A program made the translations under genes and the position numbers. A stretch of DNA of 64,000 bases, from the NCBI RefSeq assembly GCF_014066305.1, contig NW_023501047.1, forward strand, positions 248,001 to 312,000. The letters are read 5' to 3'. Origin of the DNA: Letharia columbiana (taxonomy: Eukaryota > Ascomycota > Lecanoromycetes > Lecanorales > Parmeliaceae). Numbering within the stretch: position 1 is the stretch's first letter; the number at the start of each line of letters is the position of its first letter. This document shows positions 1 to 10,561 of this stretch, one piece after another. Under the pieces are notes generated by a model. It was not told the origin of the DNA and ran no database searches. It worked only from the letters and a program-made list of their open reading frames with translations.

Positions 1-384
1 TGCCAGGGCGAGCTCATAGTATAATCTGACCAACTTTACTCTCTGGTCCTTAGTTGGGTCGAATTTGAGGCCTAGCCAATTTCTCAACTCCCTTGTCCAG
101 TGTACAGCGCCCACAGCGAAGTCGCCAGCTTCTACCGAGATGTAGAGTTGCTTTAGCATCTCTTTGAAGTCTTGATTTCTCTTCACCTCGCTCTCCACCT
201 CATAAGGCAGGTACCGAAAGTATGGATATGTTCTTGGCCGACTTCTCGCAATCTGTTTGTTGTCCTCCACTGTCCATCGTCCTGCAGCACCAGGACCTGG
301 CGACGTAGCGCGAGAGTCATCGCCTCCGTCTTTTCCATCAAGTGATGCTATCAGCTCAGCTAATTTAGACGCATTACTTTCCAT
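1..384 (-). CDS. Proteasome activator Blm10/PA200-like protein, N-terminal part (runs off window)
   Basis: An uninterrupted frame of 128 codons starts at an ATG at 384 and reaches base 1, so only the N-terminus is present. After a short Ser/Gly-rich leader the protein has a segment with the core PYFRYLPYEVESE (about residues 48-60), then a helical stretch ending near KLVRLYYELALA. A tyrosine-rich LPY segment followed by a helical YYEL segment resembles the start of the Blm10/PA200 family, large HEAT-repeat proteins of roughly 1,800-2,000 residues that cap the 20S proteasome. The assignment rests on remembered family appearance only and on a short piece, so a different large helical protein is possible. 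Confidence 0.5.
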   Translation of the reverse strand, partial: MESNASKLAELIASLDGKDGGDDSRATSPGPGAAGRWTVEDNKQIARSRPRTYPYFRYLPYEVESEVKRNQDFKEMLKQLYISVEAGDFAVGAVHWTRELRNWLGLKFDPTKDQRVKLVRLYYELALA

Positions 385-1100
385 GACTTAGAGCAGGTAT
401 GGGAGAGGAGGGTGAGATTTGAACAGAGGGATTGCTGGTGGCAAAATGCTTGTAATGGGTGCTACAGAAATCGAGCTAGTCAGTACCTCACGCAAACGAA
501 GATGGTAAGGCAATCATCAGACGTGCGTGAGTGGTAAAATATCAGAGCTTACAGCATTGATCTCCCAGTATCCAAGCCAGTCCCACCGGTGCCACTCAAA
601 GTAGAAGCTTTCAAGCCCAACCAGACACTTCGTTGGGAGTCCTGCAGGCTTCCTTCCTGCAGTTCTTATTTCGAAGACACCAGCTCGGCTACTTGCAGTG
701 GAAGCTCCTAGGCTGTGTTGGAAGATCTGGGGAAGTTATTTACTATTGGTTGACGATCTTGAAGCTGCAACGATTATCGCGTGTCGACGCTTAGCGTCGG
801 TTCTCCGGATTGAGAAATCTGGTGCACGAGAGACCTAACAGTGTCAAATCATCAATGTATGTTATGATTTTTTTTTGGCTGAGCAGTGAGTATGTGAATC
901 AGATGAGTATTGCCATGGTTATTCAAGCTTTTATCATCTACATATGCAGGGGAGAAGGTGGATGACCAATTCATTCCCCATCAGGCACCAAGCGCATACG
1001 CACCACAGCCTTGTCATTTAACACTTTCTATTCCTAAATCGAATATGACCTCTTTACTCGTCCACTTGAACGGGTGTCAAGGAATCCTTTCTACTTTCAC
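385..1100. other. Intergenic, upstream of the Blm10-like gene
   Basis: This 716-base stretch separates two minus-strand genes. It must contain the promoter and leader of the Blm10-like gene and the 3' end of GPI18. It has no long frame with coding character. A short A/T run lies near 869-880. I see no RNA gene or repeat. Confidence 0.5.
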
Positions 1101-2599
1101 TTATGCAGGCGGCAAAAAGCTTGCGAATAATCCTCCTTGCACTATCGCATAGATGACCATCCACCTCGAAATGACAAAGGCAGTACTCCATTTCCTCCCC
1201 ATTAAGGAAGTCTTACGATCCTCGAGGATCAATGATGCCAGCCACCAATACCAGACAGGATAGCCAGAGGACAGTCGAGTAATTATTTGGACATGATAGC
1301 TCGTCAGCGTCAAAGCTGCGAGGACTATCTGGGGTGTTGCGAAACGACGCGCAATCGCTTGATTGATGCGCAAAGGCGAGCTGACCTCGATGTTCTCTCG
1401 GTTTCCCTTGTCGCCGCTGATCTCAGAACTCGAGCAACCCTGCAAAGCCGAAATTCCGGAACGGAACAGTATGAACAGCATCGGTGTGGCGAGGATAAAG
1501 AGCGGAAGGTTCGATGTGGTCCAGTAACTCAGAAAGCCACTTCCCCTGGACAAGATCAGCTTTGTACGGAACAGACGTGTAAAAGCCTACCAGTATTGCC
1601 TCTGAACCCATGTATAAATACTCGGAGGCCAATATGAGCACCATGGTCTCTTGTCACTGTACGCACTTGCACGTACACAGTACTCGTCATATGCCAAATA
1701 CTGAGGCACTATCGCTATGCAGGCCATTAGAAGTCCAGATATGGAGACAGTCAAAAGATGTCGGATGTTAGATGCGATATCAGTGGATCGCAGAATCCTA
1801 GTACCACAAGCCAAGGCGTCCCAAACCAGTAGCAGACCACTTAACAACCCATTGCCGCGGAAAGTCGTAGCTATGCCAAACAGAACGCCGGACAGGAGAA
1901 CCAAGCAATCCCTCTGGTTTTCTTGTCCCTCGCCGTGCTTCAGCATGGCTTTAGCGTAAAGATAACAGCCGGTGAAGTTCAGGAATGAGAATGAGCTTTC
2001 TGCATAAGGTGCAGATAAAAACAAGCCGGCGGGAGATATGATGTGAAGACTCGCAGCCAGAACGCAAAATGACGAGATTCTTGTCGTCGTCGAATTTAGA
2101 CACACGGTCAATGTAAGTTCATACAGCATCAGCACAGACAGGAGGTGAAAGACATGAGCCAGTATGATAGCAGCCAAAGCTTCAGGGCCAGGCGGCCACA
2201 GATGACCATTGGACCCAAGAGCTAGGATTGATCAGTCTCATGCGACGCAGGTAAGTTGGCATATTGATTACCTCTACTGGTCACCGCCACGAGGTTCGTG
2301 AAACCCCAACCGAAGGCCCATTCCTGCTCCCATATATATCCATGCCGGGCTAGCTGGGTAAAGTAGATAGCGTCCCATCTGACAAGACTTTTCAGTCGTG
2401 AAGCTGGCTCCCATTCAGACCCAGAGCCCGGATGAGCGAGGTGTAGATACGGATGCAATAAAACTGTAGAGGTATCATATCCGGGGCCAGGGCTCGTGAG
2501 AGCTATGCAAAGCAAGATCAATTTCCAAGCAATGAAACTCAGCACCAAAAACTCCTTGGGATGATCTATGGGTCGCACCCACGCGGTCAAGGCATACAT
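1101..2599 (-). CDS. GPI18: GPI mannosyltransferase 2 (PIG-V family)
   Basis: Adds the second mannose to the GPI-anchor precursor in the ER lumen. Three exons, 2599-2272, 2221-1591 and 1545-1101, joined by 50-nt and 45-nt introns, give 467 residues, a normal length. Family signatures are clear: WDAIYFTQLARHGY near residue 75, EQEWAFGWGF just after it, RPWCSYWPPSIYTWVQ and then YWGSGFLSYWTTSNLPLF across the second splice junction, and the C-terminal SGYPVWYWWLASL and SFLPPA end. Many hydrophobic segments fit a multi-pass ER membrane enzyme. Both junctions restore the frame exactly (phases 1 and 2). The gene lies tail-to-head with the Blm10-like gene. Confidence 0.92.
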
Positions 2600-3100
2600 C
2601 TCGCGTTTTCTTTCGGAGACATGTGAACTACTCGACGTCGAACAGGCTGGTGGTCAAAATAAATAGCAGTTCTGCCGAGGTGGGCTACGAGAACATCAAG
2701 GCCTAAGTCAACAACGCGAGGATGTGAAAACTTACTTATGCGCAGGCAAATGTAGATAATATTAGATTGAGCAACTTCATAGCCAGAATAATCTTCGCAA
2801 AACGTCTTGTTGTCAGGATCTCGTTGACAGTTCGAAGCGCCAAGAGTGCCACTTCTCTGGCAGATCCTCGGGTGAATGTCTCTAAACAGTCGACAACTTC
2901 AGGTAATTACCTGTCGTCCACAATAAAACAGCATTTTGCTCCACGAATTTCAGCACGACTCTTATGGCTGTGATCGGTAAACTTTCCGAGACGAGCTGCG
3001 CAGTACGACCTTTCATAATCGACCTTCTCCTTCCGCCTTGACGCTCCGGCACCATCTGGCCCAAATTTTAGATCTTCTCCAGCAACCTACGTATTCCATC
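2600..3100. promoter_or_regulatory. Divergent intergenic region, GPI18 and F-box/WD gene
   Basis: About 500 bases separate the two start codons, GPI18 leftward and the F-box/WD gene rightward, so both promoters lie here. Short plus and minus frames are present but lack coding character. An in-frame TTG extension upstream of the plus-strand gene was not used because a clear ATG follows at 3101. Confidence 0.5.
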
Positions 3101-5072
3101 ATGGCTCCGGAAACGTTCAACGCAAAGACTACCTTAGCCACACTTCCCCCAGAGCTTCTAGCTCAGATTGTCGTGCATCTTGACACCGCCAGGGCAATAT
3201 CTCATCTGGCATCGACTTGCAGAAAGGCATATGCCTTTGTGGAGAACGATGGCTTCCGGATTTTTGTGCAGACCAGGTTTCCATATATCAGGCCTCCTAC
3301 CAAACCTAGCCCTTCATTCTGGAAAGAAGCGGCCCACGGTATCACAAGCCTTTCAAAGAATTGGGATCGCAAGGCTTTCGTTGCATGGAGTATAAACCCT
3401 CAGAAGGAGATCAGTCAGGACCTTCGGAGCCAAAGATCGCGTGGCCGACCTGTGCAAGTTGGCCAGACTATGGGATTTACTCCAGTCATTGATAGTTACG
3501 AAGCATGGTACGGGGGTGATTGGTCTTCGAGAAAAGAGGTTGTTGCATGGGGAGCTGGCGCTGCACTATACATGCGGGGTAAGATCATGGGCAAGAACAA
3601 GAAACACAAATGGCAGAGTTCGGACATGGGACACTTGAAAGGCATAAATGCACATAAACAGAGATATGCATACGCCATCTACAATGAAAAAGGGGCACAT
3701 GAGGGGCTGGACGACATTACGACTGTCAGTCTTCTACCGCAATACGGTTTAGACGATCCTGAACAAGTCATAATAGGTAAGGCCAGCGGAGGGCTCTCTC
3801 TGATCAGTCTGTCCACAGAAACAGCTCAAAGCAAGATTCTGTCATCTTATGAAACCCAGGGACGTCCAGTTAGATCGGCTGCTACAAAGTCCGAGAGCAA
3901 CCCACTGCTTGCCGCCTGCTTGTCTGACTCCACAATTGCTCTTTATCCCATCGATCCAACAAGTAGTCAAGTACAGCCAATTTCTCAGGTATCTGCAAAT
4001 CCATTCAATCAATCAAGGACATGGTGTTCTCGCTTCTTGCGGCATGATCGGTTGATTGTGGGCCTCGGCCCTTCCCAAGAACCTCTCCACGTGTACAATA
4101 TTGGACAAGGCGAGATAAAACAAGAGAAAGTGCGTGTATTAGAGCTCAGCGACTTTAGTGCAAATGCGCGATTGGATTTGCGAACGGAGAACGGAGTTCG
4201 TAGCGCCACTTCAGTATACTCCCTAGCGCCTATCGATGTATCATCGTCGGCTGGAAGAGCAGAAGAGAACATGTTCTTGAGCGGAGCCTATGATGGCCTG
4301 ACCTGGTAAGCATCCTCACTTGTAGGTCGATCTTAGAATACTCATAGGCTTACTCGCGTCTGTCAGTCTCCACGACCTGCGCTCCGCAAATTCGATTGCC
4401 GCTGTATTTCGCGATCCGGTGGACACTTTCTCACCAATATATTCTCTGCTTTCAATCGGTACTGAACGTTTTGTTGCCGGCGGTGCTCGCCATTCTATCA
4501 TCAAGGTCTTTGACCTCCGCATGCCGGGCGGCAAGTTGTATCATGCAGCGGATCTAGAACCTTGCTCGGGCGCGTCCGACAATAGACCCCGGAACTTCAA
4601 ATCAGGGAAATGGTTGAGTTGCTGCGAGTACCATTATGATTCGAAACATAGACGCCGTGGATGGAATGTCTTCCTTAGGCCTAAGGATAATAGCAGCCGT
4701 CGTGTTACAGAATCTCCTGTGTACGCCTTGTCCAGACCATCGCAGTGTTCACCGACCTTCTTCGCTGGAGTGGAAAGCACAGTCCTACAACTCGATATGT
4801 TGTCTATCATGGACGAACATCCGGATCCATTGTTCAAATATGGACAGGCTAAGACAGGGAGCAAGCACGACGTCGAGCGCAAATGGGATCCTCAAGGTAA
4901 CGTCTTGTGCTTGCCTATGTATGAGCACGACACGGGACCTGTGAACTTAGTAAAGCAACGGAAGGTAGAGTACACTCAAGGCTTGATTGAAGGATGGGAC
5001 GAGAGATGGAAACCCGAGGAGCCTCGGCCAGTGGACGATCGTCGGCGTCATCACTCGTGGGGTCTTGTCTAG
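3101..5072 (+). CDS. F-box protein with WD40-like repeats
   Basis: Probable substrate receptor of an SCF ubiquitin ligase. Exons 3101-4305 and 4367-5072, with a 61-nt intron (donor GTAAGC), give 636 residues. An F-box-like motif occupies about residues 10-50 (LATLPPELLAQIVVHLD...ISHLASTCRKAYAF). Downstream, blade-like segments include IIKVFDLRM and, across the splice junction, DGLTCLHDLRS, which are typical WD-repeat ends. The ATG at 3101 is chosen because it sits just before the F-box and follows a pyrimidine-rich leader; the open frame extends upstream only through non-ATG codons. The substrate cannot be inferred. Confidence 0.8.
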
Positions 5073-5648
5073 TGTAGGCTCAGATGATACAGAATCAGTC
5101 CATTTGCTACGCTGATGGCAGATGTATGCGCATTTGCGAGGCCAACGTAAACATCACTGCGTGTGACTTAGGCTCAATCAACCTAAACATGGCCCCATGT
5201 CTAACGTTACAGGACCTTTAAATGCATGGTTCTTGGGATACGAAGCCTCTGGGTTCCATGCACATTATGACATGTCAACATTTAAAATGCTGAGGACCGG
5301 CTTTACGTCGCAATAAACTGCTGTGAACTTGGCTCCAAAAATGACCACAATGTTGAGATTTGATCGTGTTTGACCGGAGAGATCTAACAAACTCAAGATG
5401 AGCTCCCAGTAGGTTCAATTTGAGCTTGGACTGAGATTCCTGGTTATTTCACGAAAGAGGTTGGAACCAAGGATGCTTCAACGCTCTCTCCTGAGTTGTT
5501 CACCAACAAGTAAGTGATCTCACCAGCGGCGCCGAATACACTGACTGAGTGTCTTACGCTGAAATCTATCTACAAACTTTTGGATAGCCCACAACATACA
5601 ATCGCTACGAATCGACCTTTTTCCACGCTCGGACCGCAGCCAAAAACC
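5073..5648. other. Intergenic, no gene seen
   Basis: The 3' flank of the F-box/WD gene. It has no open frame with coding character on either strand. A 113-codon minus-strand frame from 5861 to 5520 is highly basic and looks like an antisense shadow of the degraded plus-strand segment. Confidence 0.45.
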
Positions 5649-6435
5649 ATGTTCGCGAATGCGTTCGAGCAGCTCGCCCTTGTTGTAATATCTTACTTGA
5701 AATTGAACTATCCTTCTCGGAGAAATTAACGCCAACCGAAGATGTAGTATATAGTACGCAACTAGCGAGGTTCCAGTTGATGATACAGCTGGGCTGTGTT
5801 TCATTCTCAAAAACGATGACCTAGCTCGAGACCTTGAGCTCTTCCATGTGATCTCGGTCAAGTGTCATCTGACGCGATGTGTAATTCATTGGGTAGCTTA
5901 AGTCTTCTGCAGAGTCTGGGGCTCACATGCGCCAAGATCAAGGAATGCTGGGTAAAGCCGCCGATAGATCTATGTCTATGCTCTTCGCTGCATGGCTTAC
6001 AACAGCTGCTTTGGGAGACGCTAGACGCTGCTTCAATGGCGGTCCCGTATCCATCTCGCTTACTTTTTGGGATCGTTTGGAGATATACAAGAACTACGCC
6101 ATTCTTCTAGAGGTGGCTGTGAATGAGGACGATCAAAGAGGGTCGCTGATATGACGCCTTGCTTTTCTTTCGTCACGCACTAAAGACCCCGTGGGAAGCA
6201 ATTCTTGACTTTCACGGCAGAACCTACACAGAAAAAGAGCTGAGTGAAAACGTCCTCTAGAAGCCCGGAGAGCATGTCACAGCGGAAACAGAGACTGATG
6301 GCAGGGAAGAGGCCGAACGTTCTCAAATGGATCTGCTCCTTCGGTGCATATGAAGACTTCTGTATCAGAAGAATGGAAACCAATCTAATCTGCTCATTCT
6401 TTCTTCACGGACTACAAACCCCTAGATCCGGCTGA
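5649..6435 (+). pseudogene. Possible degraded protein-coding gene
   Basis: Several stretches have coding-like amino-acid composition but lie in different plus-strand frames separated by stops. One is MFANAFEQLALV at 5649. A second, between about 5757 and 5880, contains DDTAGLCFILKNDDLARDLE. A third at about 5927-6154 contains MLFAAWLTTAALGD and WDRLEIYKNYAILLEVAV. A fourth at about 6186-6265 contains PWEAILDFHGRTYTEKE. Some breaks could be introns, but the last two frames meet without a usable splice pair, so decay is more likely. No family is recognised. The MFANAFEQL segment recurs in altered form at 6915-6955. Confidence 0.25.
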
Positions 6436-6575
6436 CAAATCGCTCGACAAATTTGGTACAAGTAAGGCTGGCGGGTACCAGTAAAGAAATTCACATTATA
6501 TCTCTGGGAAGGAACGCCATTACTTTCCTTCTTTTACATTTTTCAGGAAAGAACAACCAAAAGTACCTTGTCAAC

Positions 6576-6899
6576 ATGGCGGAAGATTCTACAGATCTTG
6601 TCTTTGTAACCCAAGACATAATCATCTATACTTACATTCATTCAAGGCCTCATTTGCATACCAGTCCAACTTATACTCGTCCTTTACTCTCAGTTCCAGA
6701 AATCAGGCCATCTTTCGAAATACATCACTTGATCGAAGTAAAAGAGTGGCCTGAAGTCCCCAGCTCCTGGGAGCTATTCAGATTCTTTCTCTTTCTTCTC
6801 AGCTTGCTGTTGCTCTTCGCATTAGCACTTGGTATCTACTTTCTTTTTTTACTGGTTTGCCAAAACTACGTCGCACCGACGCCCGCACCTTACTCATGA
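6576..6899 (+). CDS. Hypothetical small single-pass membrane protein
   Basis: The ATG at 6576 has a good context (CAACATGGCG) and opens a 107-codon frame. The first 65 or so residues are polar, with several Tyr, His and Pro. They are followed by one strongly hydrophobic segment, about residues 68-97 (FRFFLFLLSLLLLFALALG...), and a short tail ending APTPAPYS. This suggests a tail-anchored or single-pass membrane protein. The frame is open upstream of 6576 to about 6453, but no better start is seen. I recognise no family, and it could be a chance frame in a decayed region. Confidence 0.35.
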   Translation: MAEDSTDLVFVTQDIIIYTYIHSRPHLHTSPTYTRPLLSVPEIRPSFEIHHLIEVKEWPEVPSSWELFRFFLFLLSLLLLFALALGIYFLFLLVCQNYVAPTPAPYS

Positions 6900-6931
6900 C
6901 CTCGAGCCACAGCCAAGTAGCATTTTCTTGA

Positions 6932-7404
6932 ATGCGTTCGAGCAACTCACCCTTCCGCGACGAGCTCTCTGTACATCGGTGTGCAAGCATCCTTGACCAC
7001 CTTGAAGGAGTTATGGGAGCTGAAATCGAAGGTGACTTTCCAGTCGCAAAGGTCAGCTGGCCAGAGATCTACATCACGGGCACAGAGATTTTGGCGAACA
7101 TCTCGAGGGCCATACAATTTGACGCACAATTCTCAACTGCTGAATTCGCCTACAATCATGAGCATTGGATTGCCTACGGGCAGACTATGGCTGAGAAATT
7201 GTTACCTCTCGCAGACAGCTTCCCCGAATATACCAATGATAGCTCAGTGTTCGTAGCTACACATTGGCTAAAGGTCCAGCATGCCAAGACGGCCATTCGC
7301 ACGGCAGTGGAAGGTAAGCATTGATCTATATGCGTGGCCCTCGATCGAAGACTGATCAACGTTCTTTAGGCAAGAGAACCACTGATCTTTTGTGGGCTGT
7401 CTAA
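6932..7404 (+). CDS. Hypothetical protein, 138 residues
   Basis: Exon 6932-7313 and exon 7370-7404 are separated by a 56-nt intron with donor GTAAGC and acceptor CTTTAG; splicing restores the frame and gives the ending GKRTTDLLWAV. The protein is soluble and acidic, with segments such as SILDHLEGVMGAEIEGDFPVA and YNHEHWIAYGQTMAEKL. No signal peptide, membrane segment or known domain is visible. Coding composition is better than that of its neighbours. The first bases (GAATGCGTTCGAGCA) repeat a stretch at 5657, so the N-terminus may derive from a local duplication. Confidence 0.4.
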
Positions 7405-8007
7405 ATCTGCAGAATCTTCCACTTTGACAACGCGACCATGAGCGCCAGGATACTTCAAAAAAGTCAACTCTCAAGCAGCCGTTTTTAGGCAGCTAGCGAT
7501 ACAAGGCATATCGTCCGGTTACTGATCCGGTTTTCTGTTGAAGAGCACTTCATTACCGAATATAGGAAGCATGAGTCCAGTAGATAGATTGGATGTCAAC
7601 AGGCAGCTCTGAATCGAGTCGGTCATTCTCCGTGCAGCAAATTACTCGAACGCAGTGTAGCTTTGAAGAAGCTTACCTTCATTGATGAGGCATATGTAGA
7701 CCTGCTCATGATAGGCAAGCAAAGATCTTTGAGTGGTCGTTGTTGGAAACGTAAATGCCATGGCCACCGAAGTCGTCATCTTGCCGCGTGATCTGCGGAG
7801 AGACCCGCGCCACGATAGTTTCACTTTCCACCACACACCAATCGCCGCCCATATATCAACGTGCACACGGTCAAAGCCTCAGCAACCTCTCGAAGACTTA
7901 GGCAGCAACTTGTTCCTGTGCTCTTGTTGCCTACATATCCCCAGCTTCTCACCAGCAAGCCTAACACCTAAGCACCTAGCTACCAAATTCCCTACCTCGA
8001 AGCCAAG
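7405..8007. other. Intergenic, promoter of the GRAM protein gene
   Basis: No convincing frame on either strand. The last 150 bases before the ATG at 8008 are C-rich and purine-poor, as is common in fungal leaders. Confidence 0.45.
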
Positions 8008-8902
8008 ATGTCCATAAAGTCAGTATTACCATCACATTTCTTTGCGGTGTGCTCTTGCTAACAGCAGCAGCTGGGTCATGCTCGATGGGCCCCACTCATT
8101 CGTTCCCCTCCCCAGAGAAAAGACCCTCTTCACCTCACCACCCCGCACAGCATTAACGCTACAAACACCAAACTCCTTCCCCGGCAAAGAACCCTTTGCC
8201 GTCAAATGCAGCGACGGCAAAGCCATCGTCACAAACCAACGAGTAAGTCGCCCTTTCCTATCTCCCCAACGCACAACTGAATAAAATACCCTAAAGCTCA
8301 TCTACCTCCCCGCCACCCCCACTACAATCCTCGGCCTCGCACCCACAGGGCAGCAACCTCAACGTCCAACCCTAGACTCCTTCTCCGCCCCCCTCCTCTC
8401 CCTCCAAGACACCCACGTCACAGCCCCCTTCTTCGGCCCCAACATCTGGGAGGGCATCCTGATCCCCGTCCCGGGCGGCGGCATACCGCAACCGGAGCGC
8501 GCCGTCTCCCTGAAGCTGACCTTCAAGGAAGGCGGCGCGTTCGACTTCTCCACGACGTACGAACGCATGAAGGAGACGCTGGCGCAGGCCATCGACACGG
8601 CGAGGGCGAGCGGGAGGCCCGTGAACGCCGGAGCGCCGGATGTGGATCTGGAGCAGTTGCCTGCGTATGAGGAGCTGGGTGGGGGTGCTGCGCGGGCGCC
8701 GGTCCAGATACAGAGACCGACGCCCGTTGGGCCGAATGGGGCGCACAGACCGGCGCCGCCGGCGAATAATGGGGTGGTGGGGTTGGGGCCCGCTTCTTCG
8801 AGTGCGGCGGCGCCGACGCCGGATGAGCCACCGCCGGGGTATGAGGAGGTGCTGCAGGGTGGTGTGGCGAATGATTTGGAGGGGAGGGTTGAGAAGAGTT
8901 AG
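8008..8902 (+). CDS. WBP2-like GRAM-domain protein with PPxY motif
   Basis: Three exons, 8008-8018 (only 11 nt), 8065-8242 and 8297-8902, give 264 residues beginning MSINSSWVMLDG. Residues 1 to about 150 match a GRAM/WBP2-type fold: a beta-rich segment containing GKEPFAVKCSDGKAIVTNQR, then LIYLP, FFGPNIWEGILIPV and ERAVSLKLTFKEGGAFDFSTTYERM. The C-terminal third is Pro/Ala-rich with an EPPPGYEE motif near residue 245, a PPxY ligand for WW domains such as those of Rsp5/Nedd4 ligases. A role as an adaptor for WW-domain proteins is inferred from the family. All splice phases close. Confidence 0.85.
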
Positions 8903-9108
8903 GATGAGGTTCGGGGCATATTCTTTGAGCAAGGTTTGAGCAAGCGTGGAGTTTCGGAGGAGTCAGGGAGATTGAAAGGGCTTAATGGCAGATTACGAGT
9001 GTGGAGTGGTCGTGCCTGCATTGCGAAAGAGTAGAACAGTGATAGAAAGACTCATGCGCACGCCCTCTAGACCAGTTATTCGCAGTCTCAGCGGCCAATT
9101 CGCGCTGC

Positions 9109-9933
9109 TCACTTCGTCCCAAAGGCCTCCTCCCTCTTCTTCCCCTCCTGTTCTCCCTCCTCAATCTCCAGCTCCCTCAACTCCCCACTGCCGACATCAT
9201 AGACCAACCCATGCACCTCAACGCCCCTCTCCCGCATCCCATCAATCACCTCCGCATTCTCCTTGAGGGTCTGCACCCCCTGCCTCACATTCGCCTCCAC
9301 CAGCTTCAACGCCTTCTCCTTCTCACCCAACCCCGCCTCATCCCACGCGGCCCTGTTCTCCGCGCGCAGCTTCCGCAACGGCATCAACCAGGCATCGATG
9401 AGCCCCAGCTTCTGGTTCCCCAGCGCGGCGTTGACGCCCCCGCAGCCCGTGTGGCCGCACACGACGACGTGCTGCACCTTGACGTGGGCGAGGGCGTAGG
9501 CGATGACGCTCTGGCTGCTGAGGTCGGTCGGCGGCAGCACGTTGGCGATGTTGCGGTGCACGAAGACGTCGCCGGGCTTGAGGCCGAGGACGGTGGTCTC
9601 GGGGACGCGGGAGTCGGAGCAGCCGAGCCAGAGGATCTTGGGCTTTTGGCCGGCGGCGAGGGTGGGGAAGAGGTCGGGGTGGTCGCGGGCGGTTGCTTGG
9701 GCCCACTGTTTGTTCTGGTGCAGGGCGAGCTTGAGGGTGTCTGGGGGGGGGGAAGGGCTCGTTAGCGATGATGTGTCGGGGATGGAGGAAGAGCAGGTGA
9801 AGGGTGTACTTTTGTTCGCTAAGGCGGGGAATTGGGAGAACGAGCTGGCAGGAGGGTGGGTAAGGATTGAAGAACGAATGGCAACAGGCAGTCTGTACAG
9901 AGCGCGGCGGAAGGACATACCATTGCCAGCCAT
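9109..9933 (-). CDS. NCE103: Beta-carbonic anhydrase
   Basis: Interconverts CO2 and bicarbonate. The spliced model uses exon 9933-9921 (ATG plus ten bases) and exon 9740-9109, giving 214 residues that start MAGNDTLKLAL, the usual form of cytosolic fungal enzymes. Zinc and active-site residues are all present: Cys45, Asp47 and Arg49 in CSDSRVPE, then His101 and Cys104 in HTGCGG. The 180-nt intron has a GTATGT donor and a ten-C run ending CAG. It is itself an open in-frame sequence, so intron retention would give 274 residues with an Arg-rich leader (see findings). The C-terminus is Glu/Lys-rich. The long plus-strand frame over it is a shadow. Confidence 0.93.
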   Translation of the reverse strand: MAGNGMSFRRALYRLPVAIRSSILTHPPASSFSQFPALANKSTPFTCSSSIPDTSSLTSPSPPPDTLKLALHQNKQWAQATARDHPDLFPTLAAGQKPKILWLGCSDSRVPETTVLGLKPGDVFVHRNIANVLPPTDLSSQSVIAYALAHVKVQHVVVCGHTGCGGVNAALGNQKLGLIDAWLMPLRKLRAENRAAWDEAGLGEKEKALKLVEANVRQGVQTLKENAEVIDGMRERGVEVHGLVYDVGSGELRELEIEEGEQEGKKREEAFGTK

Positions 9934-10561
9934 GGTTGATGCGGGTTGAGGATGTTAACGCGGGCTTCTTCGGGTGATTGGAAGGGAGAAGAAATTTGCA
10001 ATCTCACTCAAGAGCTAAGAGTGACGTGATATCGTATGCAGGAAGATAAGAGACAGGGTGACTTGGACCTTCAAGCAAAAGTAGCATTCAGGAAGAGAGG
10101 CAGTTGTACACTGGAACTGGAAGAAGAAAGACTTTATACAAGAAAATGAGGAGAAGGACCGAGGAGAAACAGCAACGGCAGATGTGTGAGATGGAAAAGA
10201 TAAAGCCGCAGATAGGTGATAGGACGATCTGGAGTACTGTACCCCGCGTGGCGCTGAAGGAGATGCATATTCCAAGTCTTCAGAGGAGTGCTATATGTTC
10301 TTGAGATAGTTGTGTCGCTGTTCTACTAGTAAGATACTATATCAAAGGCGCATCATGGAATATGTACGATCTCGTTGTTGTTTGGCTCGCCAATTTGTTC
10401 CCCGCATTTTGGACCCCCCAGCTTCACCAGCGTCGTAGAAAAATGCTCTAAGAGACGCATGCGTTTGATCTATGAGATAAATAAATTCTACATGCAATTA
10501 ATTGATCGTCAAAGAGACTATGGCCAATGTTTGCTTGCGCATGTACGACGAGTGCAATTTC
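9934..10561. other. Intergenic between two minus-strand genes
   Basis: Holds the carbonic anhydrase promoter and the 3' flank of the ARMH3-like gene. Only short frames of low quality occur. No repeat or RNA gene is seen. Confidence 0.45.

Noticed and set aside
8372..8932. A 186-codon minus-strand Arg/Pro-rich frame opposite the GRAM protein
   Set aside because: Composition is that of an antisense shadow, and the plus strand has a recognisable domain and closed splice phases.
9211..9765. A 184-codon plus-strand frame opposite the carbonic anhydrase
   Set aside because: Antisense shadow of a GC-rich coding exon. The minus strand has a full set of catalytic motifs.
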